A stretch of DNA of 64,000 bases from Reticulitermes speratus (GCA_021186555.1 JAJKFL010000014.1:30768033-30832032); one strand, 5' to 3'; positions 27,001 to 33,631 are shown, counted from the first letter of the stretch. The notes: generated by a model not told the origin, from the sequence alone. Made by a program: numbers and translations.

Positions 27001-28930
27001 CTTGAAAACGCTTTACCCATCGTGTGACATTGCTAGTGCCCATGCAGGTATCTCCAAATGCACGTTGCACGTTTAATTTGAGCGTGAATATCCAATGCGG
27101 GTATTCCCTCCTTCAGAAGAAATTCTATCACTGCATGTTGCCAAAATGACATGCCCCCTCCAGCCATTTTCTCGCATTGAAATATGACCACATGATGGGG
27201 GATGGCGACGTGATTTTCATTCTGCTGTGGGACAATACATGGAACTGTCATCCTATATCGCGCATTTTAATATCGCCTGGCATTTGTTTGTAATTCCAGG
27301 AAGCTCATGATTTTCAGTAAGACCTTTTATGAAACACTTGCCTCATCCACTAGGGCAGCCAGCTGCTCAATGGGTTTCATTGCCATGTCACCCAAAATGA
27401 TTTGCTGTGAAATTTCTTCCTTTGGCACAGGACCTTGTTGTCGTTTAATGAAGTAGACAGCCTTGCTCTTCAGGCTAACTGGAAAGCTGCTGGCCGCCAG
27501 TAGCTGTGCTGCATTATTTTGCAGTATAATCAGAACCTGAGAAAACAAAATGTTATAAATTCATCCTCCTACACACTGGTACTACCACTACCACTACCAC
27601 TAATACTACAATAACAGCAACAGTAGCACCAACAGCATATACCATTGCTACAACTACTACTATTACTACTACTACTTCCTCTGCTGCTGCTACTTTTGCT
27701 ACTGCTTCTACTACTACTACTATCACCACTACTAATACCACCACCAAGATCACCGTCAGCGTCGCCACCACCACCACCAACACGACATGAAGCACAGTTC
27801 TGTAGCAGCAGTATTATATATTTGTATTCAAGAAGTATTTGGTTTGAATTTCTGCTGGGTTACTGACTATCCCAAAAAATTAAGACTATGGTCTTCTTGG
27901 ATGTGAAATCGTGCAGTTTGGTGAATAGGTACCAGAGTTTCGAAATAGGCAGCAGGCTCCCTCGAAACGTTTTTACCTATCTATCATACTAAACAGTGTC
28001 ACAACCCAGACGACAGCAATCTTAATACTCGTGGCCATGTGAAACTCAAATGACGTACCTTGACAAAATTTCCATGAGTTTCCTGAGTCTCTCCAGGCGA
28101 ATCCTCGGTTAGCAACTATGAGGTATGTTCAGTAAGCCCCCTCGGTCATAGAGTTAAAACAGAAGCCATTACAACGTTAAATGTAGATATTTATTCCACT
28201 AAAACATTATTTTTTCAACACAATTCCCGAGCACACTGATGTATCTGTCCAATTTTGGTACATTCTACAATAGTGCGGAAGTGGAAATGGCTGTTCATGA
28301 ACAGTTGAGAATGCAAGAGTCTGATTTCTATAGCATGGAACTCATGCAAAGATCGGACAGATGCACTGATGGTCTCGGGAAATACGTCAAAAAGCAAAAT
28401 TTCAGTGGAATAAATAAGCTACATTTAATGCTGCTACGACTTTTCATTTAATTTTTATCACCACCGGAACCTTACTTATTGAACGTTTTTCGTATACAAG
28501 GCCACAACTGCTTCCTTGCACTTACTTACTTAATAATTGTACACGAGTGTGTTGAATATGGCAGAACGGACTGGAGGCGAACTGGTAGTTGCAACATGTA
28601 TAATATATACATTCTAGAAGATTAAAGTCTTAGGCAAACACAGCTGCGAGAACCTCAGCCCTTGCATTTCTCATTCTACACTATTCGCCATATAATTATG
28701 AATAAGTGTGAATGTATGTATCGTTAAAACTCAACAACGACCTTTTTAATATGCAGTGCACAACTTACCATTGGCTCTGGTTTGTTAAGGAAATCCATTA
28801 TGGTAGTTCTGTGCTCTTCAATTGTCAGGAGCCTGTTCCATTTCTCAGGTTTGAGTTTTAGCGTCTTCTGGACATAACGGCCCAGATATACAAGCCTTGG
28901 GTCACGTTCTGGAATAGATCCTCCGCTCAT
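1..28930 (-). CDS. Dhc93AB (DNAH9/11/17 class): Axonemal outer-arm dynein beta heavy chain (DNAH9/11/17 class), N-terminal 22 exons, partial at the window edge
   Basis: Motor subunit of the ciliary and flagellar outer dynein arm. The window holds only the stem: about 1211 codons; linker, AAA ring and microtubule-binding stalk lie beyond position 1. Seen directly: 22 minus-strand exons whose phases interlock, starting with a short MSGGSIPERD leader and then a DPRLVYLGRY...LKLKPEKWNRLL segment typical of this dynein class. Also seen are SLKSKAVYFIK, QDLQKHVHSLKS, LPMPVGVERVHE, ALVDE/VFVPLL, FWNSRLCNLEYIY, LDRRLASILCQAFDD, DKNMPPVAGALRWA, YSYLWLDDR and ELPEQWNNTKK, all recognisable stem blocks of DNAH9/11/17. 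The DHC_N1 region should span roughly residues 200-770. All introns are GT-AG except intron 2 (GC-AG). One exon (17) breaks frame by one base. The ATG at 28928-28930 is chosen because the conserved N-terminus begins right after it; an acceptor-like CAG lies 2 nt upstream, so a 5-prime UTR intron is likely. Insects have several beta-class paralogs, so the exact ortholog is not certain. Confidence 0.93.
100..857 (-). other. Dynein intron 21, with a short direct duplication
   Basis: No coding signal consistent with exon phases. Positions about 158-240 contain two near-identical copies (about 42 bp each) of a segment built on AAGTGATCCATTCA and ATCTGTATACATAC. Nothing else recognised. Confidence 0.6.
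858..1080 (-). CDS. Dynein heavy chain exon 21
   Basis: Acceptor TTCTGTGCAG, donor CAG/GTAACT. Enters in phase 2 (completing an AGC serine) and leaves in phase 0. Encodes SLSDLAKFIHEADEGLQQPI and continues to YDQELPEEVNVLLQ, matching the block where the heavy-chain stem carries LADLEEFI...GL. Confidence 0.9.
1081..2408 (-). other. Dynein intron 20, nothing recognised
   Basis: AT-rich sequence without a family-like exon; exons 20 and 21 join directly in phase 2. No repeat identified. Confidence 0.55.
2409..2578 (-). CDS. Dynein heavy chain exon 20
   Basis: Acceptor GCATTTAG, donor CAG/GTGAGT; phase 0 in, phase 2 out. Encodes IDNYESLFVEIEEMKSEQIF then DLKPFRQALLNTVCKW and MFKQHLVDHV, a strongly conserved stem block. 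Confidence 0.92.
2579..5222 (-). other. Dynein intron 19
   Basis: No exon-like segment. Holds a pure G16 run at 3259-3274. The rest is AT-rich and unassigned. Confidence 0.55.
5223..5408 (-). CDS. Dynein heavy chain exon 19
   Basis: Acceptor CATTTTCAG, donor CAG/GTGAAT; phase 0 at both ends, 62 codons. Encodes ETYSYLWLDDRELYMQQFLT, the family's YSYLWVDDR block. Confidence 0.92.
5542..5619 (-). CDS. Dynein heavy chain exon 18
   Basis: Acceptor TTTATTACAG, donor GAG/GTAATT; 26 codons, phase 0 at both ends. Encodes ADMENTEDIREMKREILGGV. If the exon 17 shift is real, translation would enter this exon in the wrong frame and stop at a TGA inside it. Confidence 0.9.
5620..6612 (-). other. Dynein intron 17, nothing recognised
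   Basis: Open frames here are short and unlike dynein. A phrase beginning GGTGTCCCAGAATAATG near 5678 looks like a transposon end, but no partner end was found. Confidence 0.45.
6613..6834 (-). CDS. Dynein heavy chain exon 17, with a 1-bp frame break
   Basis: Acceptor TTATTTGCAG, donor GAG/GTATTA. Enters in phase 2 and encodes EHMDPNNGFAPLFQ, PDLVFVPSLDL and INDIIKMAGLIP. After that the family-like continuation (RIALHHEAANYE) lies in a different frame. The exon is 222 bp where 223 is needed to meet exon 18 in phase 0. The missing base maps to the G4 run at 6648-6651 (C4 on the coding strand). Either a sequencing/assembly homopolymer error or a true disabling deletion. Confidence 0.88.
6835..8099 (-). 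other. Dynein intron 16, with an alternating purine-pyrimidine tract
   Basis: Exons 16 and 17 meet in phase with no residue missing. Positions about 7501-7546 form an imperfect palindrome of alternating TG/CA steps (GTGTGTGCACATGTGTGCAC and onward), a composition that can adopt Z-DNA. Nothing else recognised. Confidence 0.5.
8100..8264 (-). CDS. Dynein heavy chain exon 16
   Basis: Acceptor CTTTTATCAG, donor CAG/GTATAT; phase 2 in and out. Encodes YREISTAATEIHSLVKQNLK, then WLDYVGYVDNVI and ESLLKTVGC, the family's WRDYVDYID block. Confidence 0.9.
8360..8555 (-). CDS. Dynein heavy chain exon 15
   Basis: Acceptor TTTTTTCAG, donor AAG/GTATGT; phase 1 in, phase 2 out. Encodes LWDYIERLHQLVHSLEARVQ, then MSMWSKVALFERSDGKKDTL and LCIDDRSE. 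Confidence 0.92.
8556..9544 (-). other. Dynein intron 14, nothing recognised
   Basis: AT-rich with A and T homopolymers near 8590-8610. No exon or known repeat seen. Confidence 0.5.
9545..9663 (-). CDS. Dynein heavy chain exon 14
   Basis: Acceptor ATGGTTCAG, donor CAG/GTAGGC; phase 2 in, phase 1 out. Encodes WYNKVLRQSRPVEFALVEEQ and GRTRLNWNST, corresponding to the WYN...VE.PLIEEEL...L.WNS block. Confidence 0.9.
9947..9989 (-). ncRNA. Hammerhead ribozyme-like motif (left arm)
   Basis: On the minus strand: stem I 5-prime strand ACCCC, core CTGACGA (9979-9985), stem II palindrome GATCCTAGGATC, GAAA (9962-9965), stem III ACAC/GTGT with no loop, cleavage triplet GTA, then GGGGT to close stem I. 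Predicted cut between 9954 and 9953. All invariant core bases are present. A very short stem III is typical of minimal type-I hammerheads of Penelope-like elements, which are thought to act as dimers. Confidence 0.75.
10461..10505 (+). ncRNA. Hammerhead ribozyme-like motif (right arm)
   Basis: Core CTGACGA at 10467-10473, stem II GATCCTAGGATC, GAAA at 10487-10490, stem III ACAC/GTGT, triplet GTA ending at 10498, then GGGG. Stem I has three clear pairs (CCC/GGG), shorter than on the left arm because one C is missing. Confidence 0.7.
11087..11350. mobile_element. hAT-like miniature element
   Basis: Starts TGTTTCTCAAAC and ends GTTGGAGAACAA, imperfect inverted ends (9 of 12). They are flanked by near-identical 8-bp sequences, TGTACCAG and TGCACCAG, consistent with a hAT target duplication. 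No transposase. In dynein intron 13. Confidence 0.5.
12291..12427 (-). CDS. Dynein heavy chain exon 13
   Basis: Acceptor TATTATTAG, donor ATG/GTAAGT; phase 0 in, phase 2 out. Encodes LAAILREVHYLNLMEHEDIP then ETFRKYTSNLNQTI, the LREVKYL...IPE.A..L block. Confidence 0.92.
12428..13688 (-). other. Dynein intron 12
   Basis: No exon-like sequence. A segment around 13165-13250 (GACCATTCATCCCGAACTTT, later TTGTCCCCCC) looks like a decayed repeat, but its ends were not found. Confidence 0.4.
13689..13884 (-). CDS. Dynein heavy chain exon 12
   Basis: Acceptor ATTTCTGTAG, donor GAG/GTAAAC; phase 2 in, phase 0 out. Encodes IVNSPEAEVVLAKYDHLMDL, KVFASWAASVPEQCERNLKL and LALNFHPE. Confidence 0.92.
13885..14865 (-). 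other. Dynein intron 11, nothing recognised
   Basis: Exons 11 and 12 complete a proline codon across this intron. No repeat or exon identified inside. Confidence 0.5.
14866..15020 (-). CDS. Dynein heavy chain exon 11
   Basis: Acceptor ATATTTTTAG, donor CCC/GTCAGT; phase 0 in, phase 2 out. Encodes AQYEDRMANFTKHGWMPVDK, then NMPPVAGALRWAYQLRQRV. The NMPPV.G.L.WA..LR.R signature is diagnostic of axonemal heavy-chain stems. Confidence 0.94.
15281..15320 (-). ncRNA. Decayed hammerhead-like motif
   Basis: Minus strand shows CTGGGGA (15310-15316) where CTGANGA is required, then a stem-loop, GAAA and ACATGTA before GGAGGG. The invariant A of the core is G, so self-cleavage is not expected. Confidence 0.5.
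15766..15810 (+). ncRNA. Hammerhead ribozyme-like motif
   Basis: Stem I GTCTCC/GGAGGG, core CTGAGGA at 15772-15778, stem II GGTAA-TTTA-TTGCT, GAAA at 15794-15797, stem III ACA/TGT, triplet GTT ending at 15803. All invariant bases are present; stem II relies partly on G-U pairs. Confidence 0.6.
16499..17829 (-). mobile_element. piggyBac-type deletion derivative
   Basis: Perfect 13-bp inverted ends (CCTTTAAGAGCCG and its complement) sit inside TTAA target sites at 16495-16498 and 17830-17833, the piggyBac hallmark. Length 1331 bp, too short for the usual transposase of about 550-600 codons. The left end carries a direct repeat of CCGAAACGGACATTTTTGTCC-type sequence (about 16508-16580). An acidic 26-codon frame (17137-17217, listed separately) remains. 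A tRNA-like B-box phrase lies on the minus strand near 16880. Sits in dynein intron 10. Confidence 0.75.
17137..17217 (-). pseudogene. Short acidic reading frame inside the piggyBac-type element
   Basis: ATG at 17215-17217 opens a 26-codon frame (MACRRHIRDEDIESQLICDI then DSDENI) ending at TAA 17137-17139. A short charged, D/E-rich leader is usual at the N-terminus of piggyBac transposases, so I infer the surviving 5-prime end of one. A possible donor (AAG/GTATGT) follows the stop. Confidence 0.4.
17881..17991 (-). CDS. Dynein heavy chain exon 10
   Basis: Acceptor TCATTTCAG, donor GAG/GTATAA; 37 codons, phase 0 at both ends. Encodes LIEIVGSVLDRPLIREEFTG and KYDAILGMLDEELIT. A piggyBac-type element ends 47 bp past its donor. 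Confidence 0.9.
18311..18595 (-). CDS. Dynein heavy chain exon 9
   Basis: Acceptor TTTTTGCAG, donor AAG/GTAAGA; 95 codons, phase 0 at both ends. Encodes CFFDTILEFMKLEKVEIGGL, KTYDALDPEDPAFELDYADF and DLDRRLASILCQAFDD, among the most conserved stem blocks. Confidence 0.94.
18596..19420 (-). other. Dynein intron 8, nothing recognised
   Basis: AT-rich, no exon-like segment or known repeat seen. Confidence 0.5.
19421..19553 (-). CDS. Dynein heavy chain exon 8
   Basis: Acceptor ATGTTACAG, donor AAG/GTATTA; phase 2 in, phase 0 out. Encodes KIFDDCRDNLASYFKDREPV and FERFQAFLKRLETIK. Confidence 0.92.
19554..20040 (-). other. Dynein intron 7, nothing recognised
   Basis: No exon-like segment; exons 7 and 8 complete an arginine codon across it. 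Confidence 0.5.
20041..20138 (-). CDS. Dynein heavy chain exon 7
   Basis: Acceptor TAATTACAG, donor CAG/GTACCA; phase 0 in, phase 2 out. Encodes AKRFLDPASIFQSDIDEAKQ and RVQESIETLLLF. Confidence 0.9.
20270..20405 (+). repeat. GGT/GTT trinucleotide-rich tract
   Basis: Imperfect array of GGT, GTT, GGC and GCA triplets in dynein intron 6. On the transcribed strand it reads ACC/AAC-rich. Confidence 0.8.
20725..21075 (+). mobile_element. Decayed LINE 3-prime tail
   Basis: Conceptual translation with several stops shows RSKVMGCVGNISCMGQE, LDRDWVQW and VRNPQVP, in the same order as the better-preserved copy at 29770-30288. Only the C-terminal end after the reverse transcriptase is present. Antisense within dynein intron 6. 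Confidence 0.55.
21205..21416 (-). CDS. Dynein heavy chain exon 6
   Basis: Acceptor TTAACACAG; phase 1 in, phase 0 out. Encodes LAEAKDIVLYLKPLLRHFTA, LMHVVCLVWANSRYY and LRQICNLLIKQ. The donor CAG/GTGCAG is weak, but the phase and the family boundary both support it. Confidence 0.88.
21706..21858 (-). CDS. Dynein heavy chain exon 5
   Basis: Acceptor TCATTTTAG, donor CAG/GTCAGC; phase 1 in and out. Encodes VDFWNSRLCNLEYIYEQLRD and TDSAYYPCFRTQFQNIVA, the FWNSR..NL..I..QL family block. Confidence 0.93.
21859..22544 (-). other. Dynein intron 4, nothing recognised
   Basis: No repeat or exon-like segment seen. Confidence 0.5.
22545..22684 (-). CDS. Dynein heavy chain exon 4
   Basis: Acceptor AATTTTACAG, donor CAG/GTAACT; phase 2 in, phase 1 out. 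Encodes EVVDLYLKSAIEGVVIKWAT and INDVLTQESSQAF, where the DHC_N1 region begins. Confidence 0.92.
23089..23139 (+). repeat. (GGT)n microsatellite
   Basis: About 15 near-perfect GGT units in dynein intron 3. Confidence 0.9.
23203..23378. mobile_element. pogo/Tigger-like miniature element
   Basis: CAGTAAAACCCC at the left and GGGGTTTTACTG at the right are perfect inverted ends flanked by TA (23201-23202 and 23379-23380). Length 176 bp, no coding capacity. The ends resemble those of the pogo/Tigger branch of Tc1-mariner. Confidence 0.75.
24097..24293 (-). CDS. Dynein heavy chain exon 3
   Basis: Acceptor TATTTCAG, donor GAG/GTATGA; phase 0 in, phase 2 out. Encodes VFVPLLSNPANQKKWPPVVA, QDLQKHVHSLKSTVY and LPMPVGVERVHEAE. 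Joins exon 2 to restore the ALVDE-VFVPLL family sequence. Confidence 0.94.
24989..25064 (+). repeat. (TTC)n microsatellite
   Basis: About 25 TTC units with one TTG interruption. The dynein pre-mRNA would carry (GAA)n here. Confidence 0.95.
25795..25965 (+). mobile_element. Decayed tRNA-derived SINE body
   Basis: GTGACTGACTACGGACT, GAGTTCGGCAGGGACAG and CTTCCTATCCAGTGGGTAC follow the order of the SINE body seen intact at 36868-37163. The tRNA head and the tail are not clear. Confidence 0.5.
26019..27327 (-). mobile_element. mariner element with inactivated transposase
   Basis: About 1309 bp between TA dinucleotides (26017-26018 and 27328-27329). The inverted ends of about 25 bp share TACTG-AA-TCATGAG. 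The minus strand encodes a broken mariner transposase: FWQHAVIEFLLKEGIPALDI near the N-terminus (about 27160-27045), a MGDERWFHHF motif (first catalytic Asp in the usual place, near 26690) followed by a stop, and HPATMHGATLLV near 26400. Several stops and frame shifts make it inactive. Lies in dynein intron 2, 12 bp from the exon 2 donor. Confidence 0.88.
27342..27536 (-). CDS. Dynein heavy chain exon 2 (GC donor)
   Basis: Acceptor TTTTCTCAG; 65 codons, phase 0 at both ends. Encodes VLIILQNNAAQLLAASSFPV, SLKSKAVYFIKRQQGPVP and MKPIEQLAALVDE. The donor is GAG/GCAAGT, a GC-type 5-prime splice site; otherwise it matches the consensus, and no GT nearby would preserve the sequence. The mariner target site starts 12 bp past the donor. 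Confidence 0.93.
27563..27785. repeat. ACT/ACC trinucleotide tract
   Basis: Imperfect array of ACT, ACC, GCT and ACA triplets starting about 25 bp upstream of the exon 2 acceptor. No coding value. Confidence 0.85.
27895..28075. repeat. Second hammerhead-like repeat family, copy A (decayed)
   Basis: Contains GCAGTTTGGTGAATAGGTAC, later CGAAACGTTTTTACCTATC and GTGTCACAACCCAGACGACA. The same blocks recur at 45400 and 63590. The GAAAC...GTA/TTA pieces and the partial inverse symmetry suggest a degenerate hammerhead-bearing foldback; no complete core remains. Confidence 0.4.
28119..28492. mobile_element. Palindromic mariner derivative (two 3-prime ends face to face)
   Basis: Flanked by TA (28117-28118 and 28493-28494), with inverted ends of GGTATGTTCAGTAAG type. 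The plus strand reads AVHEQLRMQESDFYSMELMQ then GLGKYVKKQNFSGINKLH, resembling the mariner transposase C-terminus. The left half is an imperfect inverse complement of the right (TTTATTCCACT...CAATTCCCGAG against its counterpart). In dynein intron 1. Confidence 0.65.
28769..28930 (-). CDS. Dynein heavy chain exon 1 (initiator exon)
   Basis: 54 codons from the ATG at 28928-28930 to donor ATG/GTAAGT. Encodes MSGGSIPERDPRLVYLGRYV and KLKPEKWNRLLTIEEHRTTI. In beta-class dyneins the protein also begins only a few residues ahead of this block, which supports this start. ATTTTCAG ends 2 nt before the ATG, so the exon probably continues from an upstream noncoding exon. Confidence 0.92.
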
Positions 28931-29769
28931 AACTGAAAATGAAATTCATCTTCAATAGTTAGCCTCTTATAATTACGAGCATTTGGGCAAGTTTTGAAAA
29001 ACCAACTCGAAAACCCTCGTATTAGCTTCATTAAGTCTGTCCAACCGAAATAACAGCACCCAAATTAATGAACAGATTTCGGTAAAATTTTGTATAATAT
29101 ACACGTACCGAATTTGCTGGCCCTTTGATTTCTTTTTAATTGATTCTTTCAAAAGCCATTCTATTTAAGGACCTCAGTAAACTCTCACTTAAACCTTCTG
29201 AGGCCCTTGACAAGTTCGGGTGAAATCTAATACACAATACTGTTATTTTCACATTCATAGGGAACGCCTATTAAAATCGCCCCGTTAAGTCCGTACACAT
29301 GAAACTCGAGAATTATAAAACAATTTTGACTGAATTTGACACCGATGAATTTTACGAAAGACTGTCGACCAATTCCAATTTCCATTTAGACTGAGGAGTG
29401 TTAACGGCCACTCTACGTATGCGGTGGCCTGCAAGCATTTCAGGGCACATTTCGATGATGAATATCTATCGAAGCGATAAACGTTTTTACAATTGTACAG
29501 AAAAATATGCCTAATACATGCATTTAGTCTTACGTTTTTCGAGGTAATTGAACAGACGTAGGCAAATGTCCGAGGCTGTTATGCTACGCATACGCTGCCG
29601 CACACTCAACAATGGTCTTCCGAACACGCGTGAAGATTACCAAAGTATCGTATTTAGTTCGAATGATCTCAGCCACCCGTAACAAATCAAAAGTGCATTC
29701 ATGAAGAAATTAAGAGCAGACTGACTTTAGGGAATGCTTGCTATCATTCGGCACAAAATTTTTGTTTTC

Positions 29770-30288
29770 CAGTTTTCAATCAAAAATATAAAAATTAAAA
29801 TATACAGAATTATAATTTTGCCTGTTGTTTTGTATGGGTGTGAAACTTGGTCTCTCACACTGAGGGAGGAACATAGGCTAAGGGTGTTCGAGAATAGGGT
29901 GCTGAGGAAGATATTTGGGTGTAAGAGGAACGAGGTAATATGGGAATGGAGAAGATTGCATAAAGAGTAGCTTACTGATCTGTACCCTTCACCACATATT
30001 ATTCGGGTGACCAAGATGAATGAAATTGGCGGGGCATGTAGCACGTATGGGGTAGAGGACAGATGCGTACAGGGTTTTGGTAGGGAAACCTGAGGGAAAG
30101 AGACCACTTGGAAAACCTAGGCGTAGATGGGAGGATCATATTCAAATGCATCTTCAAGAGTGGGATGGGTGCATGGACTGGATTGATCTGGCTCAAGATA
30201 GGGACAGGTAGCGGGATCTTGTGGATTCAGTAATACAACTCCGGGTTACACAAAATGCGGTGAATTTCTACCCGAGGACCTGTTATCT
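29770..30288 (+). mobile_element. LINE 3-prime fragment (post-RT C-terminal domain)
   Basis: Encodes ILPVVLYGCETWSLTLREEH RLRVFENRVLRKIFG, then with frame shifts [27 protein letters not shown] and [12 protein letters not shown]. These are the conserved C-terminal blocks that follow the reverse transcriptase in non-LTR elements. Strongly 5-prime truncated; several frame shifts. Confidence 0.8.
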
Positions 30289-30292
30289 TCTC

Positions 30293-30630
30293 AAGATCAG
30301 TTGGACCGATCGTGTGAAAAATAAAGTACTACATGTAGTCAAGGAAGAAAGAAATATCCTACATACAATAAAAAGAAGGAAGGCTAACTGGATTCGTCAC
30401 ATCTTGCATAGGAATTGCCTTCTAGAACACGTTATGAAAGGGAAGATAGAAGGAAGGATAAAGTGAAGGGAAGACGAGGAACAAGACGTGAGCAGCTACT
30501 GGATGACTTTAAGGAAAGGACAGGATACTGTTATTGAAAGAGGAAGCACTAGATCGCACTTTGTGGAGAACTCGTTTTGGAATAGGCTGTGGACCTGTCG
30601 AAAAACAGACTACGTGATGATGATGAATTC
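30293..30630 (+). mobile_element. Second LINE tail, copy 1
   Basis: Encodes KISWTDRVKNKVLHVVKEER and IKRRKANWIRHILHRNCLL, then passes through a stop into a frame-shifted remainder, ending in a GATGATGATGAAT tract. Homologous to 33297-33631 and directly abuts the preceding LINE fragment. Confidence 0.75.
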
Positions 30631-31084
30631 GTCTGAATGTCGATACTTGTACTTAAGGGCTTATATGCAAGCTTCTGGTCCCTCTTGCTGCACATGAGAG
30701 ACAGATGTTTCCGAAAATTTGCGGGTATCCATGGAACATACGCTACGTCTTATACAGTATTGGCATAGAGCTCACTGAATTCAAACAAGCAACTAGCAGA
30801 ATACAAATAGCGTACACGTGAATTCAGGTCTTCTGGGACGTGACGCTGTGTTAGTGCTTCCCGGCACTAAGATCCATCTAAACGTCTGGAAGGACTAATC
30901 CTGCCACATAGGTCACATCTCAGACGATTTGAATCCTCCGAAACAGTTGCGAAAGCTTAACTCTCGCAGTAGCGTGCAGCTGCAAGCATTGTCAAAGATC
31001 TTGCTCTTGCGCTCGCTCTACCTCATGTCTCATATATGCTCCAATTACAGCGCATTACATATATACATATATCAGGAGTACAAA

Positions 31085-31240
31085 AGTCCCCGGGCGCCAG
31101 GACGCCCGGGCGACCAAATTTTTGCGCTGGCACCTAATATTCATGGGTCCTGAGTATGGAACTCGCATCATGTCACCAATTCTGGCGCTTAGGAATTTGA
31201 AGTGGCTCCTACAATTTGGAAAATATGTGGACCCCGATAA
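31085..31240 (+). repeat. Dispersed repeat of unknown class, copy 1
   Basis: Shares GGCACCTAATATTCATGGGT, CTGAGTATGGAACT and TTAGGAATTTG with the segment at 53740-53880, and has related blocks at 40744-41020 and 47320-47590. A CCCGGGCG palindrome opens it. Confidence 0.5.
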
Positions 31241-33296
31241 ACATATAGGGGGTGGTTAGGGAGGAAGAACGTTCCTTGGGTTAAATTACATCGATACAAC
31301 CAAAAACGCCTATAGCCAAAGTTTAACGGTTACGGAGATAATAGCGACAGTAGTTTTAAAGACAGAATTACGTATTTATTGATTAACAAATGCATATTAA
31401 AACGAGGAGGAATTTGTAGTTCCTGTAATGTTAACGCCTGTAGGCCTACTTAACATCTAATTAACATCTCAGTGACACAAAAAGATTAATTACGTAAGCA
31501 AAACTCGCCCAAGTTTCATAAAAATTGTTATTAGGATTGCAAATACTTTACACAGCACACTCGCCTCCGCATGGCTTGGCTATCGCCTCAAGTGCGGACC
31601 TTGCACAGTGTACCGATACCGCTTCATGTTAAAGAAGTATAGTACGCAGAACCGCAAAAGGACCACATTTTTCCTCGCTTTATGTCCGCAAACGTTGAAC
31701 TTCGGATATAGGTACCTATGTTTAGTTATATCGATATAAATTAACGTACGGAACGTTCTCCCGAAGTATGGCAAATTCCTCCTGGAACACTCTGTATTTA
31801 TGTATAGGTATGTATGTATTTATGTATGTATAGAGAGACTGTTTATCATACAGCTATCATGTGTAACAAATGCACATTTTTAGTACCACACCCAAGCCTC
31901 CAACTGCATGTGTTGTTCGACCACTATGCTACAGCAGGCCTACTAACCATTTAAAGCACAGTGATTACCACTGCACCGCATTCTAAACACACGGTATATA
32001 TATTCATGTGTTCGGCCCGATGCTCGCAGTCAACATCTATCATATCGCCCCTATTTTGTAAAAACGGGACAACCCACTGTATATCAGACAGGGAGTTAGG
32101 CCCTTTGTACAAAACGAGCTTCATGCACCCCGTTGCGCTATAGAAGTACTAAAATTACGCGTCGATAAGATTTTGTTTGTCGGCCAACACTTTTTCTCTT
32201 TCATAATATTATTACCCATTACGACTTCAGTAAATCATCTTCAGGCACAGTTCACCATTTAAATATGCAACATTCAATTTCTTATAATTCCATATGTAAG
32301 AGCACAGCTAACGTACAGTCACAAATTTAGAAATTGAATAGGCGTATATACACAGAGTGGCACAAAATTCACTTGGGACTAGACGCAACATGTTAAATGT
32401 CGAGTGTCGAATGACTTTTTCACCACTCTGTAACTACTACATGTACTTGGTAAAAAACTGCTCATCTTCATCACAGGGTTGCACAAAAAGCCTTAAGGCT
32501 GTGGTGCGTCCGTAGCATCTGCTACGGGGCCCTTCACCATGTAAAAAAAACTACTATACGTATATAAATAATATACAATTGCAGTATGCAGGCTTACTAC
32601 AGCTGCAAAAACATTTAAATTTACAAACAAAAAACTGATATCTACCAAATTGACAATTATAACCTATTTTAAGTAAAAAAAAAACTTATTATTGTAAAAC
32701 CTGGAATCCTTAGTGAGTTTTGGTAACTAAAGTTCATTGGAATACACAATTCTGACTGCTAGGATAAATCATAACCAGTGTAAACTGTTGTCTTAAAAAT
32801 AAATGTGAAATTAACTTAAGAGTAACCTGATTTCACTGGCGGGACTTCATAAATCAGAGCACATCAGGGTCTCCTGGTACCGTGGGTGCATTTCCCTTAT
32901 CGCATGTGCGTGTGTCTTTATTGAACGGGGCGACAACGAAGATGCTCCAGTAAGTAATGACGTGACATTTGTCCTGTGAAATATTGCGGTGGTTGCCGTA
33001 CCAAGCCACGCAAGATACTGCAGGTCGCTATTAAACTACGATTTCCCCCGCTCATTTCTCTTGCCTTTGCTTCTTCCTTCCTGAACTTTTAAATTGCTTC
33101 CAAAAATAAGCAATAATACCAAACATCCCAGCACCACAACTATTTACAATAAATAGGTCGTAGGATGTAGAGAACATCTGCTCTAGAAAGGCTAATTGTG
33201 TGAGATATACATGGAGAAACGTAAATAGTCCCTAAGTCTAGAAACCTGTCTTCAAGACTGTCACTAAAATTACGTTGAATATTGATTGTGTATTTG
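31241..33296. other. Intergenic, nothing recognised
   Basis: No family-like coding segment. A TATG-rich stretch lies near 31795-31830. No transposon ends were paired. Confidence 0.45.
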
Positions 33297-33631
33297 TTGG
33301 ACCGATCGTGTGAGAAATGAAGAAGTATTGCACAGAGTCAAGGAGGAGAGGAATATCCTACATACAATAAAAAGAAGAAAGGCTAACTGGATTGGTCACA
33401 TCTTGCGTAGAAACTGCCTTCTGAAACACGTGATTGAAGGAAAGTTAGAAGGAAGGATAGAAATGACGGGACGACGAGGGAGAAGACGTAAGCAGCTACT
33501 GGATGACCTTAAGGAAAAGAAAAGATACTGGAAATTGAAAGAGGAAGCACTAGATCGCACCCTGTGGAGAACTCACTTTGGAAGAGGCTACGGACCTGTC
33601 GTAAGACAGACTACAGAATGAATGAATGAAT
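33297..33631 (+). mobile_element. Second LINE tail, copy 2 (reading frame intact to its stop)
   Basis: 5-prime truncated at TTGGACCGATCGTG. From there an uninterrupted frame encodes WTDRVRNEEVLHRVKEERNI through TGRRGRRRKQLLDDLKEK to FGRGYGPVVRQTTE and a stop at 33619-33621. It ends in a GAAT repeat, the kind of simple 3-prime tail left by target-primed reverse transcription. The lack of any stop suggests a recent insertion. Confidence 0.8.

Noticed and set aside
27553-27866. Valine- or leucine-rich open frames on both strands
   Set aside because: Translation of an ACT/ACC trinucleotide tract beside the exon 2 acceptor.
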